This document shows positions 25,174 to 33,968 of a stretch of 64,000 nucleotides of DNA, in pieces. The position numbers were made by a program, and so were the translations under genes. Positions within the stretch are counted from its first letter, which is position 1, and the number at the start of each line of letters is the position of its first letter. The DNA comes from a bacterium OM1 bin76 (GTDB lineage: Bacteria; Actinomycetota; Acidimicrobiia; Spongiisociales; ZC4RG35). Where the stretch lies: contig MPNA01000008.1 in assembly GCA_002238785.1 (NCBI GenBank), forward strand, positions 61,969 to 125,968, given 5' to 3'. The notes under the pieces were generated by a model. The model saw only the letters and a list, made by a program, of their open reading frames with translations, was not told the DNA's origin and ran no database searches.

Positions 25174-26079
25174 TTAACCCAAGGCTAACGCATCTATGGC
25201 CTTCTGAAGCCGTTCCCGTGTGACAAACCGTATCCGCGGATTTCGACGCTCCAGTTTGTACACCGAAAACGGTCCGTATTTCTCGGTCACCAGCATCCCT
25301 CTGGCCATCCGGGACCTCACCATATCCATGACAAACCGGTTCATCTCCAGCTCCGAAAGCTCTGGATACTCACCCCGGGAGTGGGTGACCTCCCTGAAGA
25401 ACACCGTGGCCGAGCCTTTGCGGGCGTGATGGGTGTGAGCGTCAGGGCCCGCGGACACCGTGTAGCCCCGCAGCGCCAGAATGCCCCGCACCAACTCACC
25501 GGCAGTCATGTCGTCGGGATCTATACCTTGCAAGCGGAGGGCGGCCCCCGCTTTGGCTGGAATCCTCAGGAAGGACCCCAGTGGAGCAAGCGTCTCGTCC
25601 TCGGAGTGCTGTGCTGGAGCCTTCGATGTCTTCGGCGCGCCGAAGACATCGTCCAACGGGTCATCCATCACCTCCGACAACTTGGCGATGTCGGGAACAG
25701 GCACGTTCTCTGGAAGGTGTCCGGGCTCGTCAAAGTCAACCCTGCAAACCTTCCTCGTCCTGTCCCGGTGGGAAGCAAAGACCTCCACCCCTTTCAGGCC
25801 TTCCAAGGGAAGATTCCGGCGGGCCCGGCGAACCGCCTCCAAGGCGTAGTAACTCAACAACTCCGACAGAATGGGGTCATCCCCCACCATCGGCACGGCG
25901 AACGTCACTCGGACCGTGTCACCGGAGACAGACAGGTCTTCCAGATTGGGCAACGGGGCCAATGGGTCCGGCTCGGTAGCAGATGACCGGGGCCGAAAAC
26001 GGCGGAATAACTTGACAAGCACGATGATGAGACCCGCCAAAGCGAGCACCAAGACTATTAAAGCGAGCAGTACATCCAA
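25174..26079 (-). CDS. membrane-anchored protein with possible degenerate Mrr-like C-terminal domain
   Basis: 301 residues. Residues 3-24 are a single transmembrane helix followed by a basic stop-transfer stretch (KLFRRFRPR). A folded middle region (~50-125) and a low-complexity acidic linker come next. The last ~100 residues contain TVFFREVTHSRGEYPELSELEMN, then the MARGMLVTEKYG strand, and end RIRFVTRERLQKAIDAL. The strand order and the gxLVT...G motif look like the Mrr/PD-(D/E)xK nuclease fold, but the expected E/QxK lysine is replaced in EVT. The fold call is inference from pattern only. I do not recognise a named family. Its neighbours are tatA downstream and whiB upstream. Confidence 0.6.
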   Translation of the reverse strand: MDVLLALIVLVLALAGLIIVLVKLFRRFRPRSSATEPDPLAPLPNLEDLSVSGDTVRVTFAVPMVGDDPILSELLSYYALEAVRRARRNLPLEGLKGVEVFASHRDRTRKVCRVDFDEPGHLPENVPVPDIAKLSEVMDDPLDDVFGAPKTSKAPAQHSEDETLAPLGSFLRIPAKAGAALRLQGIDPDDMTAGELVRGILALRGYTVSAGPDAHTHHARKGSATVFFREVTHSRGEYPELSELEMNRFVMDMVRSRMARGMLVTEKYGPFSVYKLERRNPRIRFVTRERLQKAIDALALG

Positions 26080-26121
26080 GTCTTCCCCCTATCGATAGGC
26101 TTGCCCGATTGTAGGACGCCG

Positions 26122-26397
26122 TCAGGAGGCTACTGCAGTTCTCCTGGCCCGGTCGTGGCGCACCCGACGACGCTCCCGCTCCGAAAGCCCTCCCCAGATG
26201 CCAAATCGCTCGCCGCTGTCCAGCGCGAATTCCAAGCACTCGATCTTCACTTCGCACTCCCCGCAAATCGCCTTGGCTTTGCGGGTGGACGAACCACGCT
26301 CGGGAAAGAACAGGTCGGCGTCCGCCCCCAGGCAGTTGGCATAGTTCTGCCAGTCGAGCGGCACACTGGCTAAAGCCTCAATCAAACTACGTCGCAT
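26122..26397 (-). CDS. whiB: WhiB-family iron-sulfur transcriptional regulator
   Basis: 91 residues, the size of classic Wbl proteins, which occur only in actinobacteria and their phages. Four cysteines hold a 4Fe-4S cluster: one in YANCLG, two in CGEC and one in KIEC. The GIWGG turn that contacts region 4 of the sigma factor is present, followed by a basic Arg-rich tail that binds DNA. GAGGA lies six to ten bases before the ATG. It resembles the WhiB2/WhmD type linked to division, but the subclass is uncertain. It is divergent from the sdhCAB operon, with 212 bases of shared control region. Confidence 0.92.
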   Translation of the reverse strand: MRRSLIEALASVPLDWQNYANCLGADADLFFPERGSSTRKAKAICGECEVKIECLEFALDSGERFGIWGGLSERERRRVRHDRARRTAVAS

Positions 26398-26609
26398 GCG
26401 CTGTCCTCTTTTCGATTCTGCAAGGTCCCCATCGGGTCTGCCTGCCCCGTCGGTACAGGCCCCGTCGGTTCAATTTATTACATTGCTGTAACTACACCGA
26501 GGAAATATATACCGGCCCATACAAAATGTCAAATTGGAATTGAATGGCTTTCCCTCTCGGCGTGCGCCTTGTTTACAATCGTAAATCACCCGACGCCTTG
26601 CAGACTTAG
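26398..26609. promoter_or_regulatory. divergent control region between whiB and sdhCAB
   Basis: 212 bases between divergent starts. The middle (26470-26560) is much more AT-rich than the genes around it. Visible elements: a direct repeat of GCCCCGTCGGT at 26444-26454 and 26459-26469 in the whiB 5' leader; a TTAC...GTAA inverted repeat near 26478-26491; and TTTAC-AATC-GTAAA at 26572-26585, 24 bases upstream of the sdhC start. These could be operators or promoter parts. I could not fix -10 and -35 boxes with confidence. Confidence 0.4.
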
Positions 26610-27329
26610 ATGACATCCAGTTCCGTCTCTACATCCAAAAACCGGTCTTGGCCGCTGGAGTTTTACCGCTCCGCGGTGGGAAAGAAATGGGTGATGGGAA
26701 TCACCGGCATAGCCCTGTTGGCCTTCGTGCTGGGCCACATGATCGGAAACCTCAAGGTGTACCTCGGTGACGGGCAACTCGACTCCTACGCGCACTTCCT
26801 CCGGGAGTTGCTCTACCCTCTCCTGCCGAAGACAGTGACCCTATGGATCTTCCGCACCGGACTGGTTGCTGCGTTCCTCCTCCACATTCATGCCGCGGCG
26901 AGCTTGACCCTCCTCAATCGCAGGGCGAACGTCGCATATGAGGGACCTCGAGACTACGCTGTGGCCACCTACGCCTCCCGCACCATGCGATGGAGCGGAG
27001 TGATCGTGGCGGTCTTCTTGCTGTGGCACTTGGCCGACCTGACTTGGGGGGTGACCCCGATGGCTCCCCAGGGATGGGAGGCCGGAGCGGTCGAGGCCAA
27101 CCTGATCGGCTCCCTGTCCCGGGGGGGAGTAGCTCTCCTCTACATAGTCGCCAACCTGCTGCTGGGCATTCACATCTACCACGGGGCCTGGTCCCTCTTC
27201 CAGAGCCTGGGGTGGGCACATCCTTCATACCATCGCCTGCGGAGATGGTTCGCCCAAGCCTTCGCAGGGGTGATCGTGATCGGCAACGTCAGCATCCCCC
27301 TGGCGGTCTGGGCAGGGTGGTTGGGGTGA
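26610..27329 (+). CDS. sdhC: succinate dehydrogenase cytochrome b subunit (b558 family)
   Basis: 239 residues with five membrane helices and conserved histidines for two hemes, in [37 protein letters not shown] and [10 protein letters not shown]. This is the single-subunit anchor found in Bacillus, Bacteroides and some actinobacteria. Quinone reduction and heme ligation take place here in the membrane. The ATG at 26610 has no strong ribosome site. It is the first gene of sdhCAB. Confidence 0.92.
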   Translation: MTSSSVSTSKNRSWPLEFYRSAVGKKWVMGITGIALLAFVLGHMIGNLKVYLGDGQLDSYAHFLRELLYPLLPKTVTLWIFRTGLVAAFLLHIHAAASLTLLNRRANVAYEGPRDYAVATYASRTMRWSGVIVAVFLLWHLADLTWGVTPMAPQGWEAGAVEANLIGSLSRGGVALLYIVANLLLGIHIYHGAWSLFQSLGWAHPSYHRLRRWFAQAFAGVIVIGNVSIPLAVWAGWLG

Positions 27330-29251
27330 CCGCTCCCAATCTCGATCCGAGGGTCCCCAACGGCCCGCTGGCGGACGCCTGGGACAATCACCGCTTTTCC
27401 ATCAAGCTGGTGAACCCGGCCAACAAGCGTCGCTTCAAGGTCATCGTGATCGGGTCAGGCCTAGCCGGCGCATCGGCGGCGGCCACCTTGGCCGAACTCG
27501 GCTACCGGGTGGATGTCTTCACTTTCCACGACTCGCCCAGACGGGCGCACTCCATTGCCGCCCAGGGCGGGATCAACGCTGCCAAGAACTATCGGAATGA
27601 CGGCGACTCGATCGACCGGCTGTTCTATGACACCATAAAGGGCGGTGACTTCCGCTCCCGGGAAGCCAATGTCTACCGGTTGGCCCAGTTGTCGCTGAAC
27701 ATCATCGACCAGGCCACCGCTCAGGGAGTTCCCTTCGCCCGGGAATACGGCGGCCTGCTGGACAACCGATCTTTCGGCGGCGCCCAGGTTTCCCGCACCT
27801 TCTACTCCCGCGGCCAGACAGGACAGCAATTGCTGCTGGGGGCCTACCAGGCCATGGCCCGCCAGGTCGGACTGGGAACCGTGAAGCTTTGGGTGCGCAC
27901 CGAATTCATGGATGTGGTGATGAAGGAAGGTCGGGCTGTGGGGGTAGTGGTGAGGGATCTCCTCACCGGAGAGATCCGTTCCCATTCGGCCCATGCGGTG
28001 GTGCTGGCAACAGGTGGTTACTCCAACGTCTACTACCTCTCCACCAACGCCATGACTTGCAACGTCACGGCAATCTGGCGCGCCCATCGCCGCGGGGCGG
28101 CCTTTGCAAACCCGTGCTACACCCAGATTCACCCCACTTGCATTCCCGCTGCAGAAGAATTCCAGTCCAAGCTGACTCTGATGTCGGAGTCACTGCGTAA
28201 CGACGGGCGGGTGTGGGTACCGGAGTCCCCCGACGACAATCGGGCCCCCGACCAGATTCCCGACCAGGACCGGGACTATTACCTGGAGAGAATCTATCCC
28301 TCGTTCGGGAACCTGGTGCCCAGAGACGTGGCTTCAAGGGCCTCCAAGCGAATGGTGGACGCAGGCCAGGGTGTGGGGCCGAGAAAGAACGGCGTCTACC
28401 TGGACTTCCGGGATGCGATCGGCCGCCTGGGGCAGCAGGCTATCTCCGCCCGCTATGACAACCTCATGCAGATGTACAACCGGATCACCGATGAAGACCC
28501 CTATCGGGTGCCGATGCGCATCTATCCCGCTCCCCACTACACCATGGGCGGCCTGTGGGTTGATTACAACCTGATGACCACTATTCCGGGCCTTTTCTCC
28601 TTGGGAGAGGGGAACTTCTCCGACCACGGCGCCAACCGACTGGGGGCATCGGCGCTGATGCAGGGACTGGCTGACGGCTACTTCGTGCTGCCCTCCACCA
28701 TCGGAGACTATCTGGCGGATTTCCTGAACGAAGATCCTGTCCCTGAATCAGATGAGGCCTTCACCCGTACTGAAAGCGAGTTGCAGGACCGTATCTCCCG
28801 CCTTCTGTCGATGAAGGGCAACCGAACGGTCGACGACTTCCACCGTCGGCTGGGGCGGGTGGTGTGGGACCACTGCGGGATGTCCAGAAGCCGCCAAGGC
28901 CTCGACCAGGCCTTGAGTGACCTGCCCGACCTTTACGAGGAGTTCCGAGCCTCGGCACGCGTCCCCGGCGACGGGGAAAGCGTCAACCAGACCCTTGAAA
29001 AAGCAGCCCGCCTAGAGGACTTCTTCGAATTGGCCATGGCGATGTGCGTCGACGCTCGTCAACGTGAGGAGTCATGCGGAGGACACTTTCGGGAAGAACA
29101 TCAAACTGCCCAGGGGGAAGCGGTTCGTGACGACGAGAACTTCGCCACCGTGTCCGCATGGTTCTGGACCGGCGATCCGTCCCGGCCGGAATTGCAGGAA
29201 GAGAACCTTGAGTTCGAGAATGTCAAATTGAGCACCCGGAGTTACAAATGA
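27326..29251 (+). CDS. sdhA: succinate dehydrogenase flavoprotein subunit
   Basis: 641 residues from GTG 27326, which overlaps the sdhC stop (GTGA). A longer frame starting at 26990 only adds sequence from inside sdhC and is rejected. The FAD motif is [19 protein letters not shown]. The histidine that holds FAD covalently is in [15 protein letters not shown]. The active-site loop includes [13 protein letters not shown], and [14 protein letters not shown] lies in the capping domain. The enzyme oxidises succinate to fumarate in the TCA cycle on the cytoplasmic face. A C-terminal region with [11 protein letters not shown] is present, as in the Bacteroides-type enzymes. Confidence 0.96.
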   Translation: MTAPNLDPRVPNGPLADAWDNHRFSIKLVNPANKRRFKVIVIGSGLAGASAAATLAELGYRVDVFTFHDSPRRAHSIAAQGGINAAKNYRNDGDSIDRLFYDTIKGGDFRSREANVYRLAQLSLNIIDQATAQGVPFAREYGGLLDNRSFGGAQVSRTFYSRGQTGQQLLLGAYQAMARQVGLGTVKLWVRTEFMDVVMKEGRAVGVVVRDLLTGEIRSHSAHAVVLATGGYSNVYYLSTNAMTCNVTAIWRAHRRGAAFANPCYTQIHPTCIPAAEEFQSKLTLMSESLRNDGRVWVPESPDDNRAPDQIPDQDRDYYLERIYPSFGNLVPRDVASRASKRMVDAGQGVGPRKNGVYLDFRDAIGRLGQQAISARYDNLMQMYNRITDEDPYRVPMRIYPAPHYTMGGLWVDYNLMTTIPGLFSLGEGNFSDHGANRLGASALMQGLADGYFVLPSTIGDYLADFLNEDPVPESDEAFTRTESELQDRISRLLSMKGNRTVDDFHRRLGRVVWDHCGMSRSRQGLDQALSDLPDLYEEFRASARVPGDGESVNQTLEKAARLEDFFELAMAMCVDARQREESCGGHFREEHQTAQGEAVRDDENFATVSAWFWTGDPSRPELQEENLEFENVKLSTRSYK

Positions 29252-30000
29252 ACATCACTTTGCGGGTGTGGCGGCAGGCCGGTCCGTCGGATCAGGGCAG
29301 GTTCGAGACCTACCGGGTCTCCGACATCTCGGCGGAAATGTCGTTTCTGGAGATGCTGGATGTCCTGAACGAACGTCTCACCCTCGAGGACGTCGAACCG
29401 ATCGCCTTTGACTCGGACTGCCGGGAAGGCATCTGCGGAACCTGCGGAGTGATGATCAACGGGCGGGCTCACGGTCCTCAAGCCGCCACCGCCACATGTC
29501 AACTCCACATGAGGAGTTTCTCCGATGGCGACACCATCACAGTGGAGCCCTGGAGAGCCGCCGCCTTCGAGATCATCCGCGACTTGATGGTGGACCGCGC
29601 GGCCTTCGACCGGATTATCGAGGCGGGCGGATTCATCACGGTGGCCACCGGCGCCGCCCCCGAGGCCAACCTCACCCCGGTCCCCAAAGACACATCCGAA
29701 ACCGCCTTCGACGCGGCGGCCTGCATCGGTTGCGGCGCCTGCGTGGCGGTCTGCCCCAACTCCGCTGCGCAACTGTTCACCGCCGCCAAGATATCCCACC
29801 TCAACCTATTGCCCCAGGGAAGCGCCGAGCGGTACTCCCGCACCGAGAGGATGGTGGACACCATGGAGCAGTTCTTCGGTTCCTGCACCAACCACGGGGA
29901 ATGCGAAGCAGCCTGTCCCAAGGAAATCTCCATCGACTTCATCGCCATGATGAACCGCGACTACGTGAAAGCCAAGATCCAGAAGCGCCGAGGTGGTTGA
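29248..30000 (+). CDS. sdhB: succinate dehydrogenase iron-sulfur subunit
   Basis: 250 residues; the ATG overlaps the sdhA stop (ATGA). An N-terminal plant-type ferredoxin domain holds the 2Fe-2S cluster ([11 protein letters not shown] and a later Cys in TATCQ). The C-terminal bacterial ferredoxin domain has [13 protein letters not shown] and [15 protein letters not shown], which carry the 4Fe-4S and 3Fe-4S clusters. It passes electrons from FAD to SdhC and quinone. The subunit set C-A-B with a single anchor marks the b558 class. A small AGCCCT/AGGGCT stem (30007-30031) just after the stop may act as terminator. Confidence 0.96.
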   Translation: MNITLRVWRQAGPSDQGRFETYRVSDISAEMSFLEMLDVLNERLTLEDVEPIAFDSDCREGICGTCGVMINGRAHGPQAATATCQLHMRSFSDGDTITVEPWRAAAFEIIRDLMVDRAAFDRIIEAGGFITVATGAAPEANLTPVPKDTSETAFDAAACIGCGACVAVCPNSAAQLFTAAKISHLNLLPQGSAERYSRTERMVDTMEQFFGSCTNHGECEAACPKEISIDFIAMMNRDYVKAKIQKRRGG

Positions 30001-30021
30001 GCTTCTAGCCCTCCAATGCAA

Positions 30022-30276
30022 ACAAAGGGCTTTGGCGGTGTCCGCTACCTGCTCCAGCGCCGGGGTATTGGGGACAGTCAGTCCGGCGCCGGCGCCACCG
30101 TGGTTCACGGCCGCTCCCCGGATGACCGCCCAGATACGATCGCCATCGGCCACAGCCTCGCTCAGCCTCTTCAGGACCACCACCCCGCATCCTTCGCCCC
30201 GTACATAGCCGTTGGCAGACGCGTCGAACGTCCTGCACTGGCCGTCGGGAGACAGCATCATCGCCTCGGCCCGCCA
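30022..30276 (-). pseudogene. relic of a type I polyketide synthase ketosynthase domain
   Basis: A minus-strand frame reads [13 protein letters not shown], then [20 protein letters not shown], then AVIRGAAVN and [12 protein letters not shown]. This is unmistakably the stretch of a type I KS domain from just after the active-site region through the first catalytic-His loop. Only about 80 residues remain. The active-site Cys part and both ends are missing, a stop codon lies five residues upstream of the MM, and downstream the frame runs into sequence opposite sdhB. No other PKS gene is near. It is therefore a decayed fragment. Natural decay of a lost PKS cluster or a small insertion are both possible. 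Confidence 0.75.
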
Positions 30277-30444
30277 TCATCGCTTCACATTGTAAGACAG
30301 GTTTAGTCTGCTCAAGGAAATGTTCGCCCACCCTGAAGGGTTCTCTTGGCCGTTAACCAGTTGACTGTTACCCATGTGGATGCTCATTCTCCTTTGGGCA
30401 TCACCGTCCTCCCGGCAACCAAAGCAACGACCTGCAATAACCGT

Positions 30445-31428
30445 CTATGCGGCGGCTAATGCCTTTAGCTCCGGCAAGACCTCTTTCTCGACCATTTCCA
30501 GGGTGCGGTCAGGGTTGGTGGATGCGATCTGGACGGCCACGTATTCGGGGCCGATCTCGGTCACCAGCGGGCGGTAGACATTGATAAGGTCTTCCACAGT
30601 GGACGCCAAGGTGTACTTGCCCAGAACCTCATTGCGGTCCATGGAGTCAGCCCGTTCCCGAAGGACCATCGGGTCAACAGCCTGAAGTCTTCCCGGCGCC
30701 CGCAGGCCGCGCATACTGCCCAGGGCTTCCCACGCTTCGGATTCGTCTCCGGCCAGCACGCACCAGCGGGTGGTCATGATGGTTCCGGCCCGGCCCCATT
30801 TTTCGGCAGAGGCGCGGAACGGCCCGATCACCCTCTCGAAGGCATCGGCGGGCGCTTTCACACTGACGATCAACCCGTCCGACCGCCTTCCGGCAAAAGT
30901 AGCCGACTGGGGACCGCCGGCGGCCATCCAGATGGGCGTCTTGCGGGGAGGAGGGCTATAGAGCTTGGCCTTGTCAGTGGTGTACCAGTCGCCGGAGAAG
31001 TCAAGCTTTTCGCCCTCCAGCAGTCGATGCATGATCTCCAGCGCCTCCCGCATTCTCCTGATGCGCTCCCGGTAGTCACCGAATTTGTAACCCATGGGTC
31101 CCTCGTTGATGTTCTCCCCGGTACCGACACCCAACACGAATTTGCCGCCCGTCAACCGGTCGACCGTGGCGGCCGCCTGGGCAACCAGGGCGGGGTGATA
31201 GTGATAGAGGGGACAGGTCACCGAGGTGGCCAGTTCCGTATCGGTTCGCGCCGCCACCGCCCCCAACCAGGACCATACGAAGCCCGACGCACAGTTGTCA
31301 TCTACCCAGGGATGGAAGTGGTCCGAACCCAGGATCATGTCGAATCCGGCTTCTTCCGCCCTTACTGCTTGATCAACCAACACTTCCGGCTGGTAGGACT
31401 CGTGACTGCATAGCCAGGCAAACTTCAA
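30445..31428 (-). CDS. LLM-class oxidoreductase, F420-dependent G6PDH-related family
   Basis: About 327 residues. I chose TTG 31428 because AAGGAG lies six bases upstream and the protein then begins LKFAWLCSHESYQP, the proper first strand; the longer ATG version would extend the N-terminus by 27 residues. Family motifs are GSDHFHPWVDDN, then TSVTCPLYHYHPA and LGVGTGENINEGP, with IWMAAGGPQSATFAGR later. These match the F420-dependent glucose-6-phosphate dehydrogenase-related group (TIGR03557 type) and not the luciferases proper. The real substrate may be a sugar phosphate or an alcohol. It is divergent from the DapA-family gene with 65 bases between starts. Confidence 0.88.
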   Translation of the reverse strand: MKFAWLCSHESYQPEVLVDQAVRAEEAGFDMILGSDHFHPWVDDNCASGFVWSWLGAVAARTDTELATSVTCPLYHYHPALVAQAAATVDRLTGGKFVLGVGTGENINEGPMGYKFGDYRERIRRMREALEIMHRLLEGEKLDFSGDWYTTDKAKLYSPPPRKTPIWMAAGGPQSATFAGRRSDGLIVSVKAPADAFERVIGPFRASAEKWGRAGTIMTTRWCVLAGDESEAWEALGSMRGLRAPGRLQAVDPMVLRERADSMDRNEVLGKYTLASTVEDLINVYRPLVTEIGPEYVAVQIASTNPDRTLEMVEKEVLPELKALAAA

Positions 31429-31493
31429 CTCTGCTCCTTGATCGATAACCGGGCTAAGGCTACCTGCCGCCAAATGGCTATCATCCGAGCCTG

Positions 31494-32354
31494 ATGAAAT
31501 CAATGCCAAGAGCTATGCCCGCCATTATCACTCCCTTCGATGATCGCCAAGAGTTGGATCTTGATGCTCATCGTCACAATTTGTCGTTTCTGGGCGGACT
31601 GGGATACCAGGGTTTCGTGCTGGGTGGTTCCACCGGTGAGGGCCCCCTGCTGGAACCGGGAGAGAGGCTTCGCCTCACGGCCGCCTCCCGTGAAGGCGTT
31701 GGCGATGACACCTTTCTCTTGTGCGGGATCAACGCCGAGACCAACCGGGCCGCCACCCGCCAGATCTCCGAGGCGGCCAAAGGCGGCGCCGACGCCGCCT
31801 TGGTTTTGACACCCACCACTCTGTCCCGCAACCGCACCAACTTCGTGACTGCTTTCTTTCAAGAGGTGGCAGACGAATCCGCCCTCCCGGTTTTCCTCTA
31901 TTCAGTGCCGGGGGTGACTGCATATTCCATCCCCATGGAGCCGGTGTGGGAATTGGCCCGGCACCCCAATGTGGTGGGCATGAAGGACTCCAGCGGAAAC
32001 GCTATTCGCATCCAGCGAATGCTGGCCGGACTTCCGGACAACTTCGCCCTCTACAACGGAGCGGCTCACTCCGTCAATCTGACCCTGGCAGCAGGGGCGC
32101 ACGGTGTCATACTGGCTGCTGCCAATTACGTCCCGCAACTCGGTCTGGAAGTGGTGGCCGCCGCCTTGGACAATCCTCCCGGAGACATGAAGAAACAGCA
32201 TCGCCTCACAGTTGCCAACGACAGAGTAGCCCACTACGGGATCCCGGGGGTGAAAGCCGCCGCAGAAATGGTAGGCCTGCGTCCTGGGCGGTGCAGGGCG
32301 CCCCTCCTGCCGGTTCCCGAGGATGCCCCCGCCGGGTTCGCCCACCTGCTCTAA
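31494..32354 (+). CDS. dihydrodipicolinate synthase (DapA) family lyase
   Basis: 286 residues with the NAL/DapA TIM-barrel fold. Visible motifs are GGSTGEGPLLEPGERLRL near residues 44-62 and the Schiff-base lysine in VVGMKDSSGN. The catalytic Tyr is in FLYSVPGV, where most DapA enzymes have YN. The family condenses or cleaves pyruvate-type adducts; members include DapA, sialic-acid lyase, 2-keto-3-deoxygluconate aldolase and 5-dehydro-4-deoxyglucarate dehydratase. The GSTGE signature fits DapA-like binding of pyruvate, but the divergence and the lack of lysine genes nearby leave the substrate open. An internal ATG at 31503 (MPRAMPAIIT) is an equally good start. It ends just before a terminator hairpin. 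Confidence 0.8.
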   Translation: MKSMPRAMPAIITPFDDRQELDLDAHRHNLSFLGGLGYQGFVLGGSTGEGPLLEPGERLRLTAASREGVGDDTFLLCGINAETNRAATRQISEAAKGGADAALVLTPTTLSRNRTNFVTAFFQEVADESALPVFLYSVPGVTAYSIPMEPVWELARHPNVVGMKDSSGNAIRIQRMLAGLPDNFALYNGAAHSVNLTLAAGAHGVILAAANYVPQLGLEVVAAALDNPPGDMKKQHRLTVANDRVAHYGIPGVKAAAEMVGLRPGRCRAPLLPVPEDAPAGFAHLL

Positions 32355-32359
32355 TCTGC

Positions 32360-32380
32360 ACCCCCGGTGTAATCGGGGGT
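32360..32380. terminator. hairpin between convergent genes
   Basis: ACCCCCG (32360-32366) and CGGGGGT (32374-32380) form a perfect 7-bp stem with a seven-base loop, six bases after the DapA-family stop and 24 bases before the end of the ABC ATPase gene. Suitable as a bidirectional terminator. No clear T-run. Confidence 0.55.
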
Positions 32381-32403
32381 CACTTCCCTCCGGAAGCCTC
32401 CCT

Positions 32404-33141
32404 CTACCGGGGTCTTGCCGTGTAGGCCGCGATCACATCCTCCGGGGACCCCTGTTCGCGGATCCAACCCCTGTCGAGCCATATGGCGCGGGAGGCCAGA
32501 TCCTGGACCATCTGCATATCGTGAGAGACCAAGATGGTGGCTGCCCCACGGTCCATCACATGTCCCACCCGCTCGCGGGACCTCTCCCGGAAGCTCTGAT
32601 CACCCACGCTGAGGATCTCATCCACCAAAAGCACGTCAGGATTGATGTCGGTGACGATCGAAAAGCCCAGGCGAGCCAGCATTCCTGACGAAAAGGCCCG
32701 CACCGCCACATCGGCGAACTCCGACAAACCGGCCCATGCGATTATGGCATCCGACCTCTCCGCCATCTCACCGGGAGAACGCCCCAGGATGGCGCCATAC
32801 AGGATGACGTTCTCCGTGGCAGTCAACTCGGGGTTGAACCCCGCTCCCAACTCGATGAGCGGAGCCACCAGACCTCTCACTATCACCCTTCCTTCGGTGG
32901 GAGGCAAAACCCGGGCGATGACCTTCATGAGAGTTGACTTCCCGGCCCCGTTGTCGCCGATTACTCCCAGCACTTCGCCGTACTCAACCTGTAGGGAAAG
33001 ATCCTGGATGGCCTTCAGTTCATCCACCTCGATCTTTCTGCGAAGGGAGCGGATGACCTGTTCCTTGAAGGAGCCGGGACGATCCCTGACCAGGGGGTAG
33101 ACCAAAGACACCTGCCGACACTCAACCGCCGGGGAGGTCAT
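32404..33141 (-). CDS. ABC transporter ATPase, polysaccharide/teichoic-acid export type
   Basis: 245 residues from ATG 33141, overlapping the permease stop (ATGA). Walker A is GDNGAGKSTLMK, the signature is FSSGMLARLGFSI, Walker B is VLLVDEILSVGD, and the switch His is in LVSHDMQM. The Q-loop region (GLVAPLIELGAGFNPELTATENVILYG) is typical of Wzt/TagH/KpsT ATPases. It powers export of a lipid-linked glycan or teichoic-acid-like polymer with the permease just upstream. The exported polymer is not known. No C-terminal carbohydrate-binding domain as in Wzt is present. Confidence 0.92.
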   Translation of the reverse strand: MTSPAVECRQVSLVYPLVRDRPGSFKEQVIRSLRRKIEVDELKAIQDLSLQVEYGEVLGVIGDNGAGKSTLMKVIARVLPPTEGRVIVRGLVAPLIELGAGFNPELTATENVILYGAILGRSPGEMAERSDAIIAWAGLSEFADVAVRAFSSGMLARLGFSIVTDINPDVLLVDEILSVGDQSFRERSRERVGHVMDRGAATILVSHDMQMVQDLASRAIWLDRGWIREQGSPEDVIAAYTARPR

Positions 33142-33968
33142 ACCAACACCGCCAGCCGTCGCCATGACCGGGAAAAAGTCCACGCTCCCAGCAACAGAGA
33201 ACCGCAAGCCGTGAACACCATCACCGCCCACATCCATCCCGGAGCGAAGTTCCCCCCGTAAACCAGGCCCCGGAATACCTCCAAGTAGGAATAGAGGGGA
33301 TTGATGTGGATCAGGAAGAGAAACCGGTCCGGAACGATCGTCACCGGGTAGAAGCCGGGGGTGGCATACATAGTGAGGGTGAGTAACACCCCGACTATGT
33401 CGAGAACATCCCGGTAGGCCACTGCCAGAGAAGCCACCATCATTCCTATGCCCGCTACGAACATCACCAGAAACAGCAGGGGAATCGGCGCCAGCAAAGC
33501 GGTGAAGGGTATGCCCACCCCGGCTATCAACTGCACCACCAGCAGCAACAGGATGTTGATGCCGAAGTTGACCAGCGCCGCAAGAGCAGGCGCCACCGCG
33601 AATACCTCGGCGGGAACATATACCTTGGAAAGAATCCCGGCAGAGCCCACAATGGACGATCCTGACGCCACCACCCCTTGGGAGAAAAACGTGATCAGCA
33701 TCACCCCCGACAGGACGTACACAACATATGGGACTCCCCCGGGTATCTCGAAGCGGAAGATGGTGCTGAACACCGCCCACATGACCGCCACTGTCAGCAA
33801 GGGGTTGAGAAGCGTCCACCACACCCCCAGCATGGACCGCTTGTACCGCACGGTCAGGTCCCGGCGGACCAGCAATCGCAAAAGCCCCCGGTAGCGGCGA
33901 AGATTGGTGATCTCGGAGACAACCAACCGGCGAGGCTGATCGGAGTCGTAATAGGAACGGGGTGTCAC
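33138..33968 (-). CDS. ABC-2 type permease, polysaccharide/teichoic-acid export
   Basis: 276 residues from GTG 33968, which overlaps the GDPD stop (GTGA) and has GGGGAAA just before it. A much longer frame upstream is antisense to GDPD and rejected. The cytoplasmic N-terminus (LLRLLVRRDLTVRYKRSMLG) is the TagG/Wzm signature, followed by WWTLLNPLL and six membrane helices. It forms the exporter with the downstream ATPase. Its location behind GDPD and the fusion protein suggests a cell-envelope theme. Confidence 0.92.
   Translation of the reverse strand: MTPRSYYDSDQPRRLVVSEITNLRRYRGLLRLLVRRDLTVRYKRSMLGVWWTLLNPLLTVAVMWAVFSTIFRFEIPGGVPYVVYVLSGVMLITFFSQGVVASGSSIVGSAGILSKVYVPAEVFAVAPALAALVNFGINILLLLVVQLIAGVGIPFTALLAPIPLLFLVMFVAGIGMMVASLAVAYRDVLDIVGVLLTLTMYATPGFYPVTIVPDRFLFLIHINPLYSYLEVFRGLVYGGNFAPGWMWAVMVFTACGSLLLGAWTFSRSWRRLAVLV

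Noticed and set aside
26990..27325. Upstream extension of sdhA
   Set aside because: It overlaps sdhC in another frame; GTG 27326 with a GTGA overlap gives the normal SdhA N-terminus.
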